Under the pieces are notes generated by a model that worked only from the letters and a program-made list of their open reading frames with translations, was not told where the DNA came from and did no database searches. From Terripilifer ovatus (lineage in GTDB: Bacteria > Pseudomonadota > Alphaproteobacteria > Rhizobiales > Beijerinckiaceae), in NCBI GenBank assembly GCA_029222685.1, contig JARHVB010000010.1, positions 310,001-374,000 of the forward strand: a stretch of DNA of 64,000 nt, given 5' to 3'. The position numbers and the translations under genes are program-made. Below, in pieces: positions 1 through 8,305 of this stretch (the first letter of the stretch is position 1; each line of letters starts with the position of its first letter).

Positions 1-366
1 GGCATCACCGCGCTGGGCGATTTTCTCGAGCAGCACGCGGGCGGGCAGTTGCGCGTCATCGCCATCACCAACCAGGACCGCACGTCGCAGCTCCCGACCA
101 TACCGACGGCGCTGGAGCAGGGGTATCCGATGAAGCTCAATTTCTGGCTCGGCATGTTCGCGCCGGCGAAAACGCCGGCGGACATTCTTGACATGCTGTC
201 GGCGTCGATGACCAAGGCGCTCGGCGATCCCCAGGTGATGGAGCGGATGAAGGCCCTGGCCTTCGATCCGCATCCGTCATCGCCTGCTGAAATGACCACC
301 GAGATTCAGGCCGACACGAAATACTGGGCGCCGCTGGTCGAGGCCTCAGGCTGGGTCAAGCAGTAA
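1..366 (+). CDS. Bug/TctC-family solute receptor, 5'-truncated
   Basis: The reading frame is open from the first base, so the gene starts outside the window; 121 C-terminal residues are visible. The stretch PTIPTALEQGYP followed by FWLGMFAPAKTP, then a helical tail with DILDMLSASMTKAL and a final KYWAPLVEASGW, is the usual C-terminal lobe of tripartite tricarboxylate transporter receptors (Bug family). These are periplasmic proteins that bind carboxylates or other small organic acids. No TctA or TctB membrane gene is visible, but orphan receptors are normal in this family. The ligand cannot be deduced. The next gene downstream is convergent, across a family A repeat. Confidence 0.85.
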   Translation, partial: GITALGDFLEQHAGGQLRVIAITNQDRTSQLPTIPTALEQGYPMKLNFWLGMFAPAKTPADILDMLSASMTKALGDPQVMERMKALAFDPHPSSPAEMTTEIQADTKYWAPLVEASGWVKQ

Positions 367-400
367 GCAGCGTTCAAAGTATAGCCCCGAACGACCGGCT

Positions 401-526
401 GTCATTCCCGACGCGCCGCAGGCGCGAGCGGGAACCCAGGAGTCAAGGGCGATTGCTCGGGCGATCACTTTGCGCCGTCACGTTGCCTCTGGATTCCCGC
501 TCTGCGCTTCGCTTGGCGGGAATGAC
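401..526. repeat. Family A palindromic repeat, copy 1
   Basis: An element of about 126 bp bounded by GTCATTCCCG and its inverse CGGGAATGAC. Each end also forms its own inner hairpin (ATTCCCG pairing with CGGGAA). A near-identical copy lies inverted at 37230-37357, and a shorter copy in the same orientation at 8306-8416. Homology between copies 1 and 3 runs past the right end into GGCTGAAGC. It sits between two convergent genes, the Bug receptor and the FAD monooxygenase, with no reading frame. It is probably a REP/MITE-like non-coding mobile repeat. Confidence 0.8.
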
Positions 527-550
527 ACACCGAGGCTGAAGCGAAAGGCA

Positions 551-2137
551 TCAGCCCTTGCCGACAACCTTCCGCAGGATAGCCGCGGCATCGGCTGGGG
601 CTTCGTTGCCGGTCCACACCACGTACTGGTCGGGCCGCACCAGCACGAGCTTGCTCTCGTAAGCCTCGCGGCCATCGGCATAGGTGTCGGCGATGGCCTT
701 GAAGGGAATGCCGAGCGCCTGCGCCGCATCTTCGAACGCCTTCACCGCCGACGCATCGACATCGAACGCCAGCAAGGTGAACCCGTCGCACAATTCCTCA
801 TAGACATCGCGGCCGTTCGACAGCGGCTGCGGCGTCAGATGATGGCCGGGCCGGGCCTTCAGCATATGCACGCCATGGGCGCTGCACTTGCCGCCGGGCG
901 GTCCAAACAGGATCGGCGAACCTTCGAAATTGGGTTCGTAGCGGCTGGCCATTAGGCCGTCCTCCTGCTCCTGCCGCTTCCACGCCGCCTCGAATGCGTC
1001 GCGGTCGACTTCCGGATTGTAGGTGTCGAGGAACTTGCCTTCAGCCTCGATGCGCGAAGCGATGAAGTCCTCGCCCGTCTCCTTGAACACCGGCCGGCGC
1101 TCTTCGCTGTAGGAGGGGATGAGTTTGTCGCCGCCCCAGCCCTTCAGCACCGCGGTCAGCTTCCAGCCGAGATTGCGCGCATCTTCCAGCCCGTTGTTGA
1201 GGCCGAAGCCGCCATAGGGCGGATGGCTGTGCGCCGCGTCGCCGGCAATCAGCACGCGGCCGACCTGGTACTTGTCCGCCACGGCGACGCGCAGATCCCA
1301 GAAGCCCAGATGATCGAACGTCGCCTTGAATTTGAATCCCGTCGCCTTTTCCAGCACGCCCTGGAAGTCGAAGTCTTTCTCGTTGGCGGCCTCCGCCGGC
1401 ACGGGCGCGTGGAAAAAGAAACCGCTGCCCACATCGATGCGGCCGAAGAACTGCCAATAGCCCTTCAGGTCCGGATGCATGACTCTATAGGTCGAGCGCT
1501 CCGGAAAGCGCTTCAGGCCTTCGTGCAGTTCAGGCGAGCGGAACACGGCCAGCATCATGATCTGGTCGAAGTCGGTGCCGCCGCGCTCGATGCCGACCTG
1601 GGCGCGGATGGTCGAATGCGAGCCGTCGCAGCCGACGAGATAGTCGGCCTCGATCGTTTCCGCCGCGCCCGCTTCGTCGGATATGTCGAGGCGGACGCCG
1701 TTGGCGTCCTGCTCCAGTTCGCCGGCGGTCCAGCCGAAGCGCTGTTCGACGATCGGCAATTTCGCCAGCCGGCCACGCAAGACATCTTCCATCTGATATT
1801 GCGGCAGCCGGTCGTTGTCCTGGAAGAAGAAGCGGCGCACGGTCTCGCGGCCGGCATGGGCATGCCAGTATTCGCTCATCAGATTCTTGTAGGCGGTCAC
1901 ATTGCCGATCGGATAGCCGGGCGGCATGACGCGCGCGGCGCGCAACTGGTCGACGAGACCCCAGAAATAGAAATGTTCGAGCGTTCGTTGCGTCAGGTTC
2001 TGGCCGCGCGGAATGCGATGGTGACGGGTGCGCCGTTCGATGAGAATGCAGGAAATGCCGCGCAGGCCCAGATCGAGCGCGAGCCCCAGGCCGACCGGTC
2101 CGCCGCCGACGATAGCCACCTGATAACGTTTGTTCAT
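551..2137 (-). CDS. FAD-dependent aromatic-ring monooxygenase (PheA/TfdB/MhpA type)
   Basis: 528 residues, typical for single-component flavoprotein hydroxylases of phenolic compounds. Visible marks are the N-terminal FAD dinucleotide fold VAIVGGGPVGLG (residues 7-18), the DG motif VGCDGSHSTIR near residue 170 and the GD motif RVLIAGDAAHSHPP near residue 290, followed by GFGLNNGLEDARNLGWKL. A C-terminal thioredoxin-like tail is expected from the length. The family uses NAD(P)H and O2 to hydroxylate aromatic rings; the substrate here is unknown. It is divergent from the ThDP enzyme at 2319, with 181 bp between starts, so the two may share a promoter region and belong to one degradation pathway (inference). 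Confidence 0.9.
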   Translation of the reverse strand: MNKRYQVAIVGGGPVGLGLALDLGLRGISCILIERRTRHHRIPRGQNLTQRTLEHFYFWGLVDQLRAARVMPPGYPIGNVTAYKNLMSEYWHAHAGRETVRRFFFQDNDRLPQYQMEDVLRGRLAKLPIVEQRFGWTAGELEQDANGVRLDISDEAGAAETIEADYLVGCDGSHSTIRAQVGIERGGTDFDQIMMLAVFRSPELHEGLKRFPERSTYRVMHPDLKGYWQFFGRIDVGSGFFFHAPVPAEAANEKDFDFQGVLEKATGFKFKATFDHLGFWDLRVAVADKYQVGRVLIAGDAAHSHPPYGGFGLNNGLEDARNLGWKLTAVLKGWGGDKLIPSYSEERRPVFKETGEDFIASRIEAEGKFLDTYNPEVDRDAFEAAWKRQEQEDGLMASRYEPNFEGSPILFGPPGGKCSAHGVHMLKARPGHHLTPQPLSNGRDVYEELCDGFTLLAFDVDASAVKAFEDAAQALGIPFKAIADTYADGREAYESKLVLVRPDQYVVWTGNEAPADAAAILRKVVGKG

Positions 2138-2318
2138 TTCCGCCCTGGTCCTCTCTGTGTCCTGCCAGCCTATTGCCCGGTTCGAGACGAACTTGCAATC
2201 GGCCGAGAACGTGGGGTTTGCCCCACTACCGGTTCCGCCACACGTCTGTTATAGGCAGCCGCAATCGCCTGCAACCGCAGGCAGCATGTCAAAGTGCGTG
2301 ACAGGAAGGAAACGATAG
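2138..2318. promoter_or_regulatory. Divergent intergenic region, monooxygenase / ThDP enzyme
   Basis: 181 bp between two divergently transcribed catabolic genes. It must hold both promoters and probably any operator, but I see no inverted repeat strong enough to name and no adjacent regulator gene. The ThDP enzyme start is preceded by AGGAAGGAAACG, a good ribosome binding site. Confidence 0.5.
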
Positions 2319-4166
2319 ATGAGCGATCGCAGCAGCAGGCCGCCACAAGGCAACGTTCCCCTCGCCACGGCGCGGTTCGACGGCAAGGATGCGCTGGTGC
2401 GCCCGTCGAATGCCGAAATGGGCTGGGCGTCGGATGCCATGGCGGAAGTCCTGCGCCGGCTCGACCTGCGTTATATTGCATTGACGCCGGGCGCCAGCTA
2501 TCGCGGCCTGCATGACAGCCTGGTCAACTATCTCGGCAACCGCGATCCGCAGATGCTGGTCTGCCTGCATGAGGAGCATGCGGTCGGCATTGCCCAGGGC
2601 TATGCGAAAGTCACCGAGCGGCCGATGGCCGTGGCGCTGCATTCCAACGTCGGCCTGATGCATGCGACCATGGCGGTCTTCAACGCCTGGTGCGCCCGTA
2701 ATCCGGTCTTCATTCTGGGCGCCACCGGCCCCGGCGACGCCGACGAGCGCCGCCCGTGGATCGACTGGATTCACACCTCCAAGGATCAGGGCGCGCTCAT
2801 CCGCCATTATACCAAATGGGACGACGAGCCGCGCTCCGCTGTCGCAGCCGTCGAATCCATGGTCCGCGCGTATCAGATCGCGTCAACGCCGCCGCATGGC
2901 CCGACCTATGTCTGTCTCGATGTCGGCTTGCAGGAATCGCGCCTAGAAAAGGAGATGGTTTTTCCGGACATGGAGCGTTTCGCGCCGGGCGTTCCGCCGG
3001 CTCCGGCGGCCGATGCCGTCGAGCGTGCAGCACGCATGCTGGTCGACGCGAAGAAGCCGCTCATCCTCATGGGCCGCGTGTCGCGCGGCCTCGACGACTG
3101 GCAGGCGCGCATCGATCTCGCTGAAGCGCTCGGCGCGGCCGTGCTCACCGACATGAAGACGGCTGTGGCGTTTCCGACCGACCATGAGCTGCACCCAATA
3201 GAGCCGCGCTTCCGTCCGTCGCCAGCCAGCTCGCAGATGACCAAGGATGCCGACGTCATCCTGTCGCTCGACTGGATCGATCTGCGCGGCCATTTTATTC
3301 AGACGCTCGGCAAGGATACGCCGGTAGACTCCAAGGTCATCCACTGCACAGTCGACGACTATCTCCACAACGGTTGGAGCATGGACCATTTCGGCCTGGC
3401 GCCCGTCGATCTTAAAATCCTCGCCACGCCCGACCAGCTTGTGCGGCCTTTGCTCGAGGCGGTGCGCCGCCTGCGCGGCACCAGCGACAAGGCCGATCCG
3501 AAATGGCCGGTCCGCGTCGCCAAGCCGCTCGCTGCGCCGCGTCCGCAGGGTATGATGGGCCTGCGCGATCTCGCTCTCGTCGTGCGCGAATTCTGCGATG
3601 CGCGCGATGTTACGGTCGCCGGCTATGCGCTTGGCTGGCCGTCCGACACGGTCAACTTCAAACACCCGCTCGACTATGTCGGCGCCGATGGCGGCGGTGG
3701 TGTCGGCTCGGGGCCGTCGAACGCCATCGGCACGGCGCTGGCGCTGAAAGGTTCCGGCCGCTTCGCCATGACTGTCATCGGCGACGGCGATTTCACCATG
3801 GGCTGTAACGCCTTCTGGACCGCCGCCCATATGGGTATTCCGCTGCTCGTCGTCATCGCCAACAACCGCGTCTATTACAACGACGTCGCCCACCAGGAGC
3901 GCATGGCTGTCGTCCGCGGCCGGCCGGTGGAGAACAAGTTCGTCGGGCAGGAGATGGTCAATCCCGTCATCGACCTTATCGGCCTCGCCAAGGCGCAGGG
4001 TCTTGATGGTGAAGGCCCGGTTGAGAACGCGACCGACTTCCGCGAGGCGATGCTGCGCGGCGAGAAGGTCGTGCGCGCAGGCGGCGTCTATGTGATCGAC
4101 GCACGTGTCGATGTCGGCGCGCCGGGCGAAGCCAATCGCGGCCATACAGCGGGACGCAAGGATTGA
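2319..4166 (+). CDS. Thiamine-diphosphate-dependent enzyme, acetolactate synthase/decarboxylase-like
   Basis: 615 residues with the three-domain layout of ThDP enzymes. The N-terminal pyrimidine-binding domain has CLHEEHAVGIAQGYAK, with the cofactor-activating Glu near residue 87. The central domain carries PLILMGRVSRGL. The C-terminal PP domain has the ThDP/Mg motif beginning GDGDFTMGCNAFW near residue 488 and ending VVIANN. These enzymes decarboxylate or ligate 2-keto acids. The family is broad (acetolactate synthase, benzoylformate decarboxylase, oxalyl-CoA decarboxylase), and the sequence does not choose between them. A biosynthetic IlvB role is unlikely: no IlvN small subunit follows, and the neighbour is a catabolic monooxygenase. 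Confidence 0.88.
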   Translation: MSDRSSRPPQGNVPLATARFDGKDALVRPSNAEMGWASDAMAEVLRRLDLRYIALTPGASYRGLHDSLVNYLGNRDPQMLVCLHEEHAVGIAQGYAKVTERPMAVALHSNVGLMHATMAVFNAWCARNPVFILGATGPGDADERRPWIDWIHTSKDQGALIRHYTKWDDEPRSAVAAVESMVRAYQIASTPPHGPTYVCLDVGLQESRLEKEMVFPDMERFAPGVPPAPAADAVERAARMLVDAKKPLILMGRVSRGLDDWQARIDLAEALGAAVLTDMKTAVAFPTDHELHPIEPRFRPSPASSQMTKDADVILSLDWIDLRGHFIQTLGKDTPVDSKVIHCTVDDYLHNGWSMDHFGLAPVDLKILATPDQLVRPLLEAVRRLRGTSDKADPKWPVRVAKPLAAPRPQGMMGLRDLALVVREFCDARDVTVAGYALGWPSDTVNFKHPLDYVGADGGGGVGSGPSNAIGTALALKGSGRFAMTVIGDGDFTMGCNAFWTAAHMGIPLLVVIANNRVYYNDVAHQERMAVVRGRPVENKFVGQEMVNPVIDLIGLAKAQGLDGEGPVENATDFREAMLRGEKVVRAGGVYVIDARVDVGAPGEANRGHTAGRKD

Positions 4167-4182
4167 GGCCTGTGTGCTTTCT

Positions 4183-4206
4183 TCTCCCGCGCATCAGCGC
4201 GGGAGA
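4183..4206. repeat. Hairpin after the ThDP enzyme gene (family C palindrome)
   Basis: A perfect 10-bp stem (TCTCCCGCGC / GCGCGGGAGA) with a 4-nt loop, starting 17 bp after the stop codon of the ThDP enzyme. There is no T tract on the plus side, so it is not a classical intrinsic terminator. It resembles the intergenic palindromes CTTCTCCC...GGGAGA scattered through many alphaproteobacterial genomes; a degenerate relative lies at 6560-6611. It may still stabilise the mRNA 3' end. Confidence 0.5.
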
Positions 4207-4241
4207 GGGATCACTTGCGCTGCAAACCGGCTGAAGCCTCT

Positions 4242-4344
4242 TAGAGCGTTTTCGAGCGAAGTGGATGCCGGTTCGCGTGAAGAATGCGTTAAAGTAAAAA
4301 CCTAGAGCTCGGTTCTGATTCCATCAGAACCGAAAAAGCTCTAG
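4242..4344 (+). repeat. Family B palindromic repeat, copy 1
   Basis: A 103-bp element running from TAGAGCGTTTTCGAGCGAAG to the final AGCTCTAG. It contains a perfect 10-bp inner palindrome (CGGTTCTGAT / ATCAGAACCG, 3-nt loop). It is repeated inverted and nearly intact at 24357-24462. Its last bases CTAG overlap the TAG stop codon of the metallo-hydrolase gene on the other strand (4341-4343), so the element edge supplies that stop. Similar elements are very frequent in Hyphomicrobiales genomes. Confidence 0.8.
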
Positions 4345-5255
4345 CCCTTGATCGAACGATAGATCAGCGTCACGAAGTCGGCGCTTTGCTTGTCGTTGGC
4401 GCCGATCTTGGTTTGAATATCGGTCAATGGCTTGGCTGCCACCGCATCTTCGACGCTCTTGCCCTCGGTGATCAGCTTGGCGACCCGCGAACGCGCCGTC
4501 TCCAGCATGGCTCGATAGGCGATGAGCCCGGCCTTGTCGATGAGCGGCCCGTGGCCGGGGACGATCTTCGTCTCGTCGTTGACGAGCTTGATATAAGTAT
4601 CCGTGCCGGCGATCATGCCCTTGATATTGCCGCCGTTGGCGACGTCGATATTGGGATAGCGGGTGCCGAGCGTCACGATATCGCCGGTCGACAGCACATT
4701 GGCGTCGGCAAACCAGACATAGGTATCGCCGTCGGTATGCGCATTGTTGATGTGTTTCAGCACGGCGGTCCGGCCTTTGACCTTGAGCACCAGCTCCTTC
4801 GTATACGTCTTCGTCGGCAGTGCGCTCTTGTCTTCGACGGGTGGTGTCTTCGCGCCTGTGAGGCCGTTGGTCGTGCCGGCGGCAAGACGCTTGCCGACAT
4901 TGACGTGAGCGGTCACGACCGCACCGTCTTTGGCGAAGCCGGCATTGCCGCCGGTGTGGTCGCCGTGAAAATGCGTGTTGATCAGATAGCGGATCGGCTC
5001 CTTCGAGACGGCGGCAATGGCCGCCTTGATCTTGTCGTGCAACGGCGCGAACTGCCCGTCGATCATGATCACGCCATCGTCGCCCGCCGCGACCGTGATA
5101 TTGCCGCCCTGGCCTTCGAGCATATAGGTCCGGTTGCCGAGGTCCGTGGTCTTGATCTCGACCTTCGAAAAATCGGGCTGCTGCGCGCCTGCATATCCAG
5201 CGGCGAGCATGAAGGCGCCAGCCAGAAAAGTCAGCTTTATCGATTCCTTCATCAT
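4341..5255 (-). CDS. Exported MBL-fold metallo-hydrolase
   Basis: 304 residues. The N-terminus (hydrophobic stretch LTFLAGAFMLAAGYAGA, residues 8-24, then QQPDF) is a signal peptide, so the protein is periplasmic. The metallo-beta-lactamase zinc motif HFHGDHTGG has its ligands at H95, H97, D99 and H100. Later ligands are plausible in NAHTDGDTYVWF and VPGHGPLIDK. Such secreted MBL proteins hydrolyse lactones, esters or thioesters, and the substrate is open. Two adjacent ATG codons begin the gene; the Shine-Dalgarno GGGAGG favours the second (5252). The stop codon lies in the end of a family B repeat. It is divergent from the ROK-like gene at 5416. Confidence 0.88.
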   Translation of the reverse strand: MMKESIKLTFLAGAFMLAAGYAGAQQPDFSKVEIKTTDLGNRTYMLEGQGGNITVAAGDDGVIMIDGQFAPLHDKIKAAIAAVSKEPIRYLINTHFHGDHTGGNAGFAKDGAVVTAHVNVGKRLAAGTTNGLTGAKTPPVEDKSALPTKTYTKELVLKVKGRTAVLKHINNAHTDGDTYVWFADANVLSTGDIVTLGTRYPNIDVANGGNIKGMIAGTDTYIKLVNDETKIVPGHGPLIDKAGLIAYRAMLETARSRVAKLITEGKSVEDAVAAKPLTDIQTKIGANDKQSADFVTLIYRSIKG

Positions 5256-5415
5256 GTCCTCCCGGAGGTCGCGGCCGTGGGCTGCGACAAGTCGCCTGCC
5301 GCGGTCCGGCAGGAAGACAACTGATCTTTTAAGCCCGAAACACTACCGCCAAGGTATCAATCCCGCGTGATCGCGGCAGCTGCGGCCGAGCGAGCCGTTT
5401 GCGGAGGGCCAGTGG

Positions 5416-6546
5416 ATGCAACCTTTTGCTCCGCAAGCCGTTTCTCCTTTCTGTAACAGGGGTGCGCGCATGGCCAGTCAATCCGCTACGAAATCCAGAG
5501 CTTCGTCCATCGGCACCCACGGCGCGCAGGAGCTGCCGTCGGTCATTGTCGACAGCTACAACGTCGAGGCCAAGGACGATGAGGGATTTGTCGGCGATCG
5601 CGCCAGCCGCCGCGCCTTCCACGAGATTCTGGAGAATTGGCGCAAGCCTCTGCGCAAGCTTGGAACCGATCCATTCGGGGATGAGGATAGCGAGGAGATC
5701 GGCAAGAGCCGGCTCGATGAAATCCTGGCCAGCGGCGACGCAGAAGCTGCGGCGGTCATTCAGAGCGCGGTCGAGGAGTTCGCTCAGGAACTGGCACTTG
5801 TCGCCCGTCGTTTTCTGCGCCTCAAGGCCTGGGACAAGACGGAGCGGATTGTCGTCGGCGGCGGCTTTCGCCACAGCCGTATCGGCGAACTCGCCATTGC
5901 CCGGGCCGATCTCATTCTGAAGGCCGACGAGACCAAGATCGACCTGGTGCCGATCCGCAACCATCCCGACGAGGCGGCCTTGATCGGCTGCTGCCATCTG
6001 GCCCCGGGCTGGATTTTCGAGGGGCATGATTCAATTCTCACCGTCGATATCGGCGGCACCAACATGCGCGTCGGCGTCGTCGAGCCGAATGTCAAAAAGT
6101 CCAAGGACCTGTCCAAGGCGAGCGTCTGGAAATCCAAACTCTGGCGCCATGCCGATGATGCACCCAAGCGCGACGAGGCGGTAGGCGAACTCATCGAAAT
6201 GCTGAGAGATCTCGCCCGCCGTGCAGAGAAGGAGGGGCTCAAGCTTGCGCCGTTCATCGGCATCGCCTGTCCCGGCAAGATCGAGGAAGATGGCTCCATC
6301 GACAAGGGCGCGCAGAATCTGCCCGGCAATTGGGAGAGCAGCAAGTTCAATCTGCCCAAACTGGTTGCAGAAGGTCTGCCGGAAATCGGCGGTCACGAGA
6401 CGACCGTATTGATGCACAACGACGCTGTTGTGCAGGGCCTGAGCGAAGTGCCGTTCATGGGTGACGTCAAGCGCTGGGGCGCCTTCACCATCGGTACCGG
6501 TCTTGGCAACGCCCGCTACACCAACCGCTCGGCGGTCGAGAAGTAG
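5416..6546 (+). CDS. ROK-like protein with permuted subdomain order
   Basis: 376 residues. The nucleotide-binding signature of ROK sugar kinases/repressors, DIGGTNMRVGVVE, normally opens the protein but here begins near residue 210. It is followed by IGIACPGKIEEDGSID, VLMHNDAVVQGLSE and FTIGTGLGN, and the protein ends about 10 residues later. The usual later part of a ROK protein instead comes first: a helix DAEAAAVIQSAVEEFAQEL, then RIVVGGGFRHS near residue 147 and HPDEAALIGC. The order thus looks circularly permuted. The Cys/His zinc motif of classical ROK proteins is not seen. The start at 5416 has GGAGG 8 nt upstream; ATG 5470 is an alternative. Kinase activity and sugar substrate are not shown. 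Confidence 0.75.
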   Translation: MQPFAPQAVSPFCNRGARMASQSATKSRASSIGTHGAQELPSVIVDSYNVEAKDDEGFVGDRASRRAFHEILENWRKPLRKLGTDPFGDEDSEEIGKSRLDEILASGDAEAAAVIQSAVEEFAQELALVARRFLRLKAWDKTERIVVGGGFRHSRIGELAIARADLILKADETKIDLVPIRNHPDEAALIGCCHLAPGWIFEGHDSILTVDIGGTNMRVGVVEPNVKKSKDLSKASVWKSKLWRHADDAPKRDEAVGELIEMLRDLARRAEKEGLKLAPFIGIACPGKIEEDGSIDKGAQNLPGNWESSKFNLPKLVAEGLPEIGGHETTVLMHNDAVVQGLSEVPFMGDVKRWGAFTIGTGLGNARYTNRSAVEK

Positions 6547-6559
6547 GACGCCGTCATTT

Positions 6560-6611
6560 CCTTCTCCCGTTTACAGGAGAGGTGGCCCTTGCGCAGCGAG
6601 GTTGGATGAGG
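6560..6611. repeat. Degenerate family C intergenic repeat
   Basis: The sequence CCTTCTCCCG...AGGAGAGGTGG followed by GCGCAGCGAGGTTGGATGAGG matches, from general knowledge, the outline of a common alphaproteobacterial intergenic palindrome. The stem is imperfect here. It lies between the ROK-like gene and the Rieske gene. Confidence 0.4.
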
Positions 6612-6681
6612 CTCGCCAATTTCGATGTGCGATGCTATCGATGTCAAAATAACCCAAGACAGACCTCGATAGGGACGAAAC

Positions 6682-7047
6682 ATGGTCGACACGCTGGTTT
6701 GCAGCGAAACCGAACTTGCTGACGGCAAGATGCGATTGATCCAGGCGGGACAGGCGGAAATCGCCGTCATTCGCAAGGACGGACGCTATTACGCTTATGA
6801 AAACCTCTGTCCGCATCAGGGCGGGCCTGCCTGCGAGGGCGTGCTGATGCCCGCGGTCCGCGACGTCATAGGGGCTGGTGGGATTTATCGTGGGCAGCAA
6901 TTCGATGAGGCGGAAATGCACATCGTCTGCCCCTGGCACGGCTATGAGTTCCGCCTGTCCGATGGCCGCCACGCGGTCGCTTCCGGGTTGGGTCTGCGCC
7001 GGTTCGAGGCCTTCGTGCGCGAGGGCTCGGTCTACGTGCGCGCATAG
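6682..7047 (+). CDS. Small Rieske [2Fe-2S] ferredoxin
   Basis: 121 residues. Two cluster-binding loops are intact: CPHQGGPACEG (C43, H45) and CPWHGYEF (C83, H86). This is the minimal Rieske ferredoxin layout, with no transmembrane segment, so the protein is a soluble electron carrier of the type that feeds oxygenases. The ribosome binding site AGGGACGAAAC precedes ATG 6682. The spacing between loops (about 37 residues) is longer than in most small Rieske ferredoxins because of the insert around IGAGGIYRGQQFDEAEM. It lies 18 bp before an amidohydrolase gene and is probably co-transcribed with it. No cognate oxygenase large subunit is adjacent. Confidence 0.88.
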   Translation: MVDTLVCSETELADGKMRLIQAGQAEIAVIRKDGRYYAYENLCPHQGGPACEGVLMPAVRDVIGAGGIYRGQQFDEAEMHIVCPWHGYEFRLSDGRHAVASGLGLRRFEAFVREGSVYVRA

Positions 7048-7065
7048 AAGCAAGAGAGAATAACA

Positions 7066-8295
7066 ATGGACGATAGGGTAGGCGGCGCAGGCCAGGAAGA
7101 CCAGGGGTTCGATACATCGAAATTGCTGAAGAACGCCGCGCGTCAGCGCGACGAGCGCAATTACGATGATTTTCTCATCATCGACGTCGACTCGCATCAC
7201 TATGAAACCGAGGCGTTCCGCGAGATAGCCGGATACATCCGCGATCCGGTACTGCGCAATGAGGCGCTGTATCAGGGCGCCGGCAGCGGTGGCATCACCT
7301 CCGAACTCGGCAACTATCAGTCGATGGCGGGCAGGGTGACACGCTATCCCGGCCGCCGGAAAGAGAAGACGCCGGTCGCGCCCCATCGCGACATCACCCT
7401 GATGCGGCGCTGGATGGACGCCATGGGCGTCGACATCGCCTGCATGTTTCCAACCCCGATGCTCAATCTCGCGAGCTGCCAGCGCATCGATGTGCAGGTA
7501 GGTCTCGCCACCGCCTATAACCAATGGCTCTGCGAGCGCATCCTGGCTGAGGATTCGCGGCTGAAGTCGATGCTCTACCTGCCTTTGCACAGCCCGTCGG
7601 CCTGCGAGGAGATCATCGCAGAATTCGCCGACCGCAAGGGCGTCATCGGCTTCATGGTCACGGCGCCGCACTATGCCAGCGTCTATGACAACGCCTACGC
7701 CAAGAGCTATGCGGCGCTGCAGGAACGCGGCCTGCCACTGGCCTTTCACGCCGGCTTCCCGTCAGGCGACCAGGCGCTCAAGCTGACCAACCGTTTCATC
7801 GGCCTGCATGCGCTGGGCTTTCCCTGGTTCAACATGATCCACATGACCAACTGGATCATCAACGGCATGTCCGAGCGCTTTCCCCAGCTCAAGACCATCT
7901 GGATCGAGAGCGGCCTCGCCTGGATTCCGTTCCTCATGCAGCGGCTCGACAATGAGTTCATGATGCGCACCTCCGATGCGCCGCTGCTGAAGCGCCTGCC
8001 CAGCGAATACATGCAGGAGATGTTCTATTCCTCCCAGCCGATGGAGCGCGTGCGCAACGCAAAGGCGCTGGAAGTCACCTTCGAGATGATCAACGCGCCA
8101 AGCCAATTGCTCTACTCGTCGGACTATCCGCACTGGGACATGGACCTGCCGAGCACGATCTACGACTTGCCGTTCCTTGACGAAGTCGCCAAGCGCAACA
8201 TCCTCGGCGAGAATGCCCGCAAGCTGTTCAAGCTGGGAAATGAGCTGTCGGACACCAAGCTGGCACGCCGGCAGGCGAGGGGTGGCGAGCGATAG
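7066..8295 (+). CDS. Amidohydrolase family protein (amidohydrolase_2/ACMSD-like)
   Basis: 409 residues. The start of the TIM barrel, FLIIDVDSHHYE (residues 35-46), carries the first metal-binding residues. Further marks are PLAFHAGFPSG, which supplies another His, TIWIESGLAWIPF near residue 280, and YSSDYPHWDMDLPS near the C-terminus with the conserved acidic residue. This is the layout of the amidohydrolase-2 group, which hydrolyses or decarboxylates cyclic carboxylates and aromatic acids. The Rieske gene just upstream (18 bp) suggests one transcript and a shared catabolic job. Reaction and substrate are unknown. Confidence 0.87.
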   Translation: MDDRVGGAGQEDQGFDTSKLLKNAARQRDERNYDDFLIIDVDSHHYETEAFREIAGYIRDPVLRNEALYQGAGSGGITSELGNYQSMAGRVTRYPGRRKEKTPVAPHRDITLMRRWMDAMGVDIACMFPTPMLNLASCQRIDVQVGLATAYNQWLCERILAEDSRLKSMLYLPLHSPSACEEIIAEFADRKGVIGFMVTAPHYASVYDNAYAKSYAALQERGLPLAFHAGFPSGDQALKLTNRFIGLHALGFPWFNMIHMTNWIINGMSERFPQLKTIWIESGLAWIPFLMQRLDNEFMMRTSDAPLLKRLPSEYMQEMFYSSQPMERVRNAKALEVTFEMINAPSQLLYSSDYPHWDMDLPSTIYDLPFLDEVAKRNILGENARKLFKLGNELSDTKLARRQARGGER

Positions 8296-8305
8296 TGGCT
8301 TTCGT

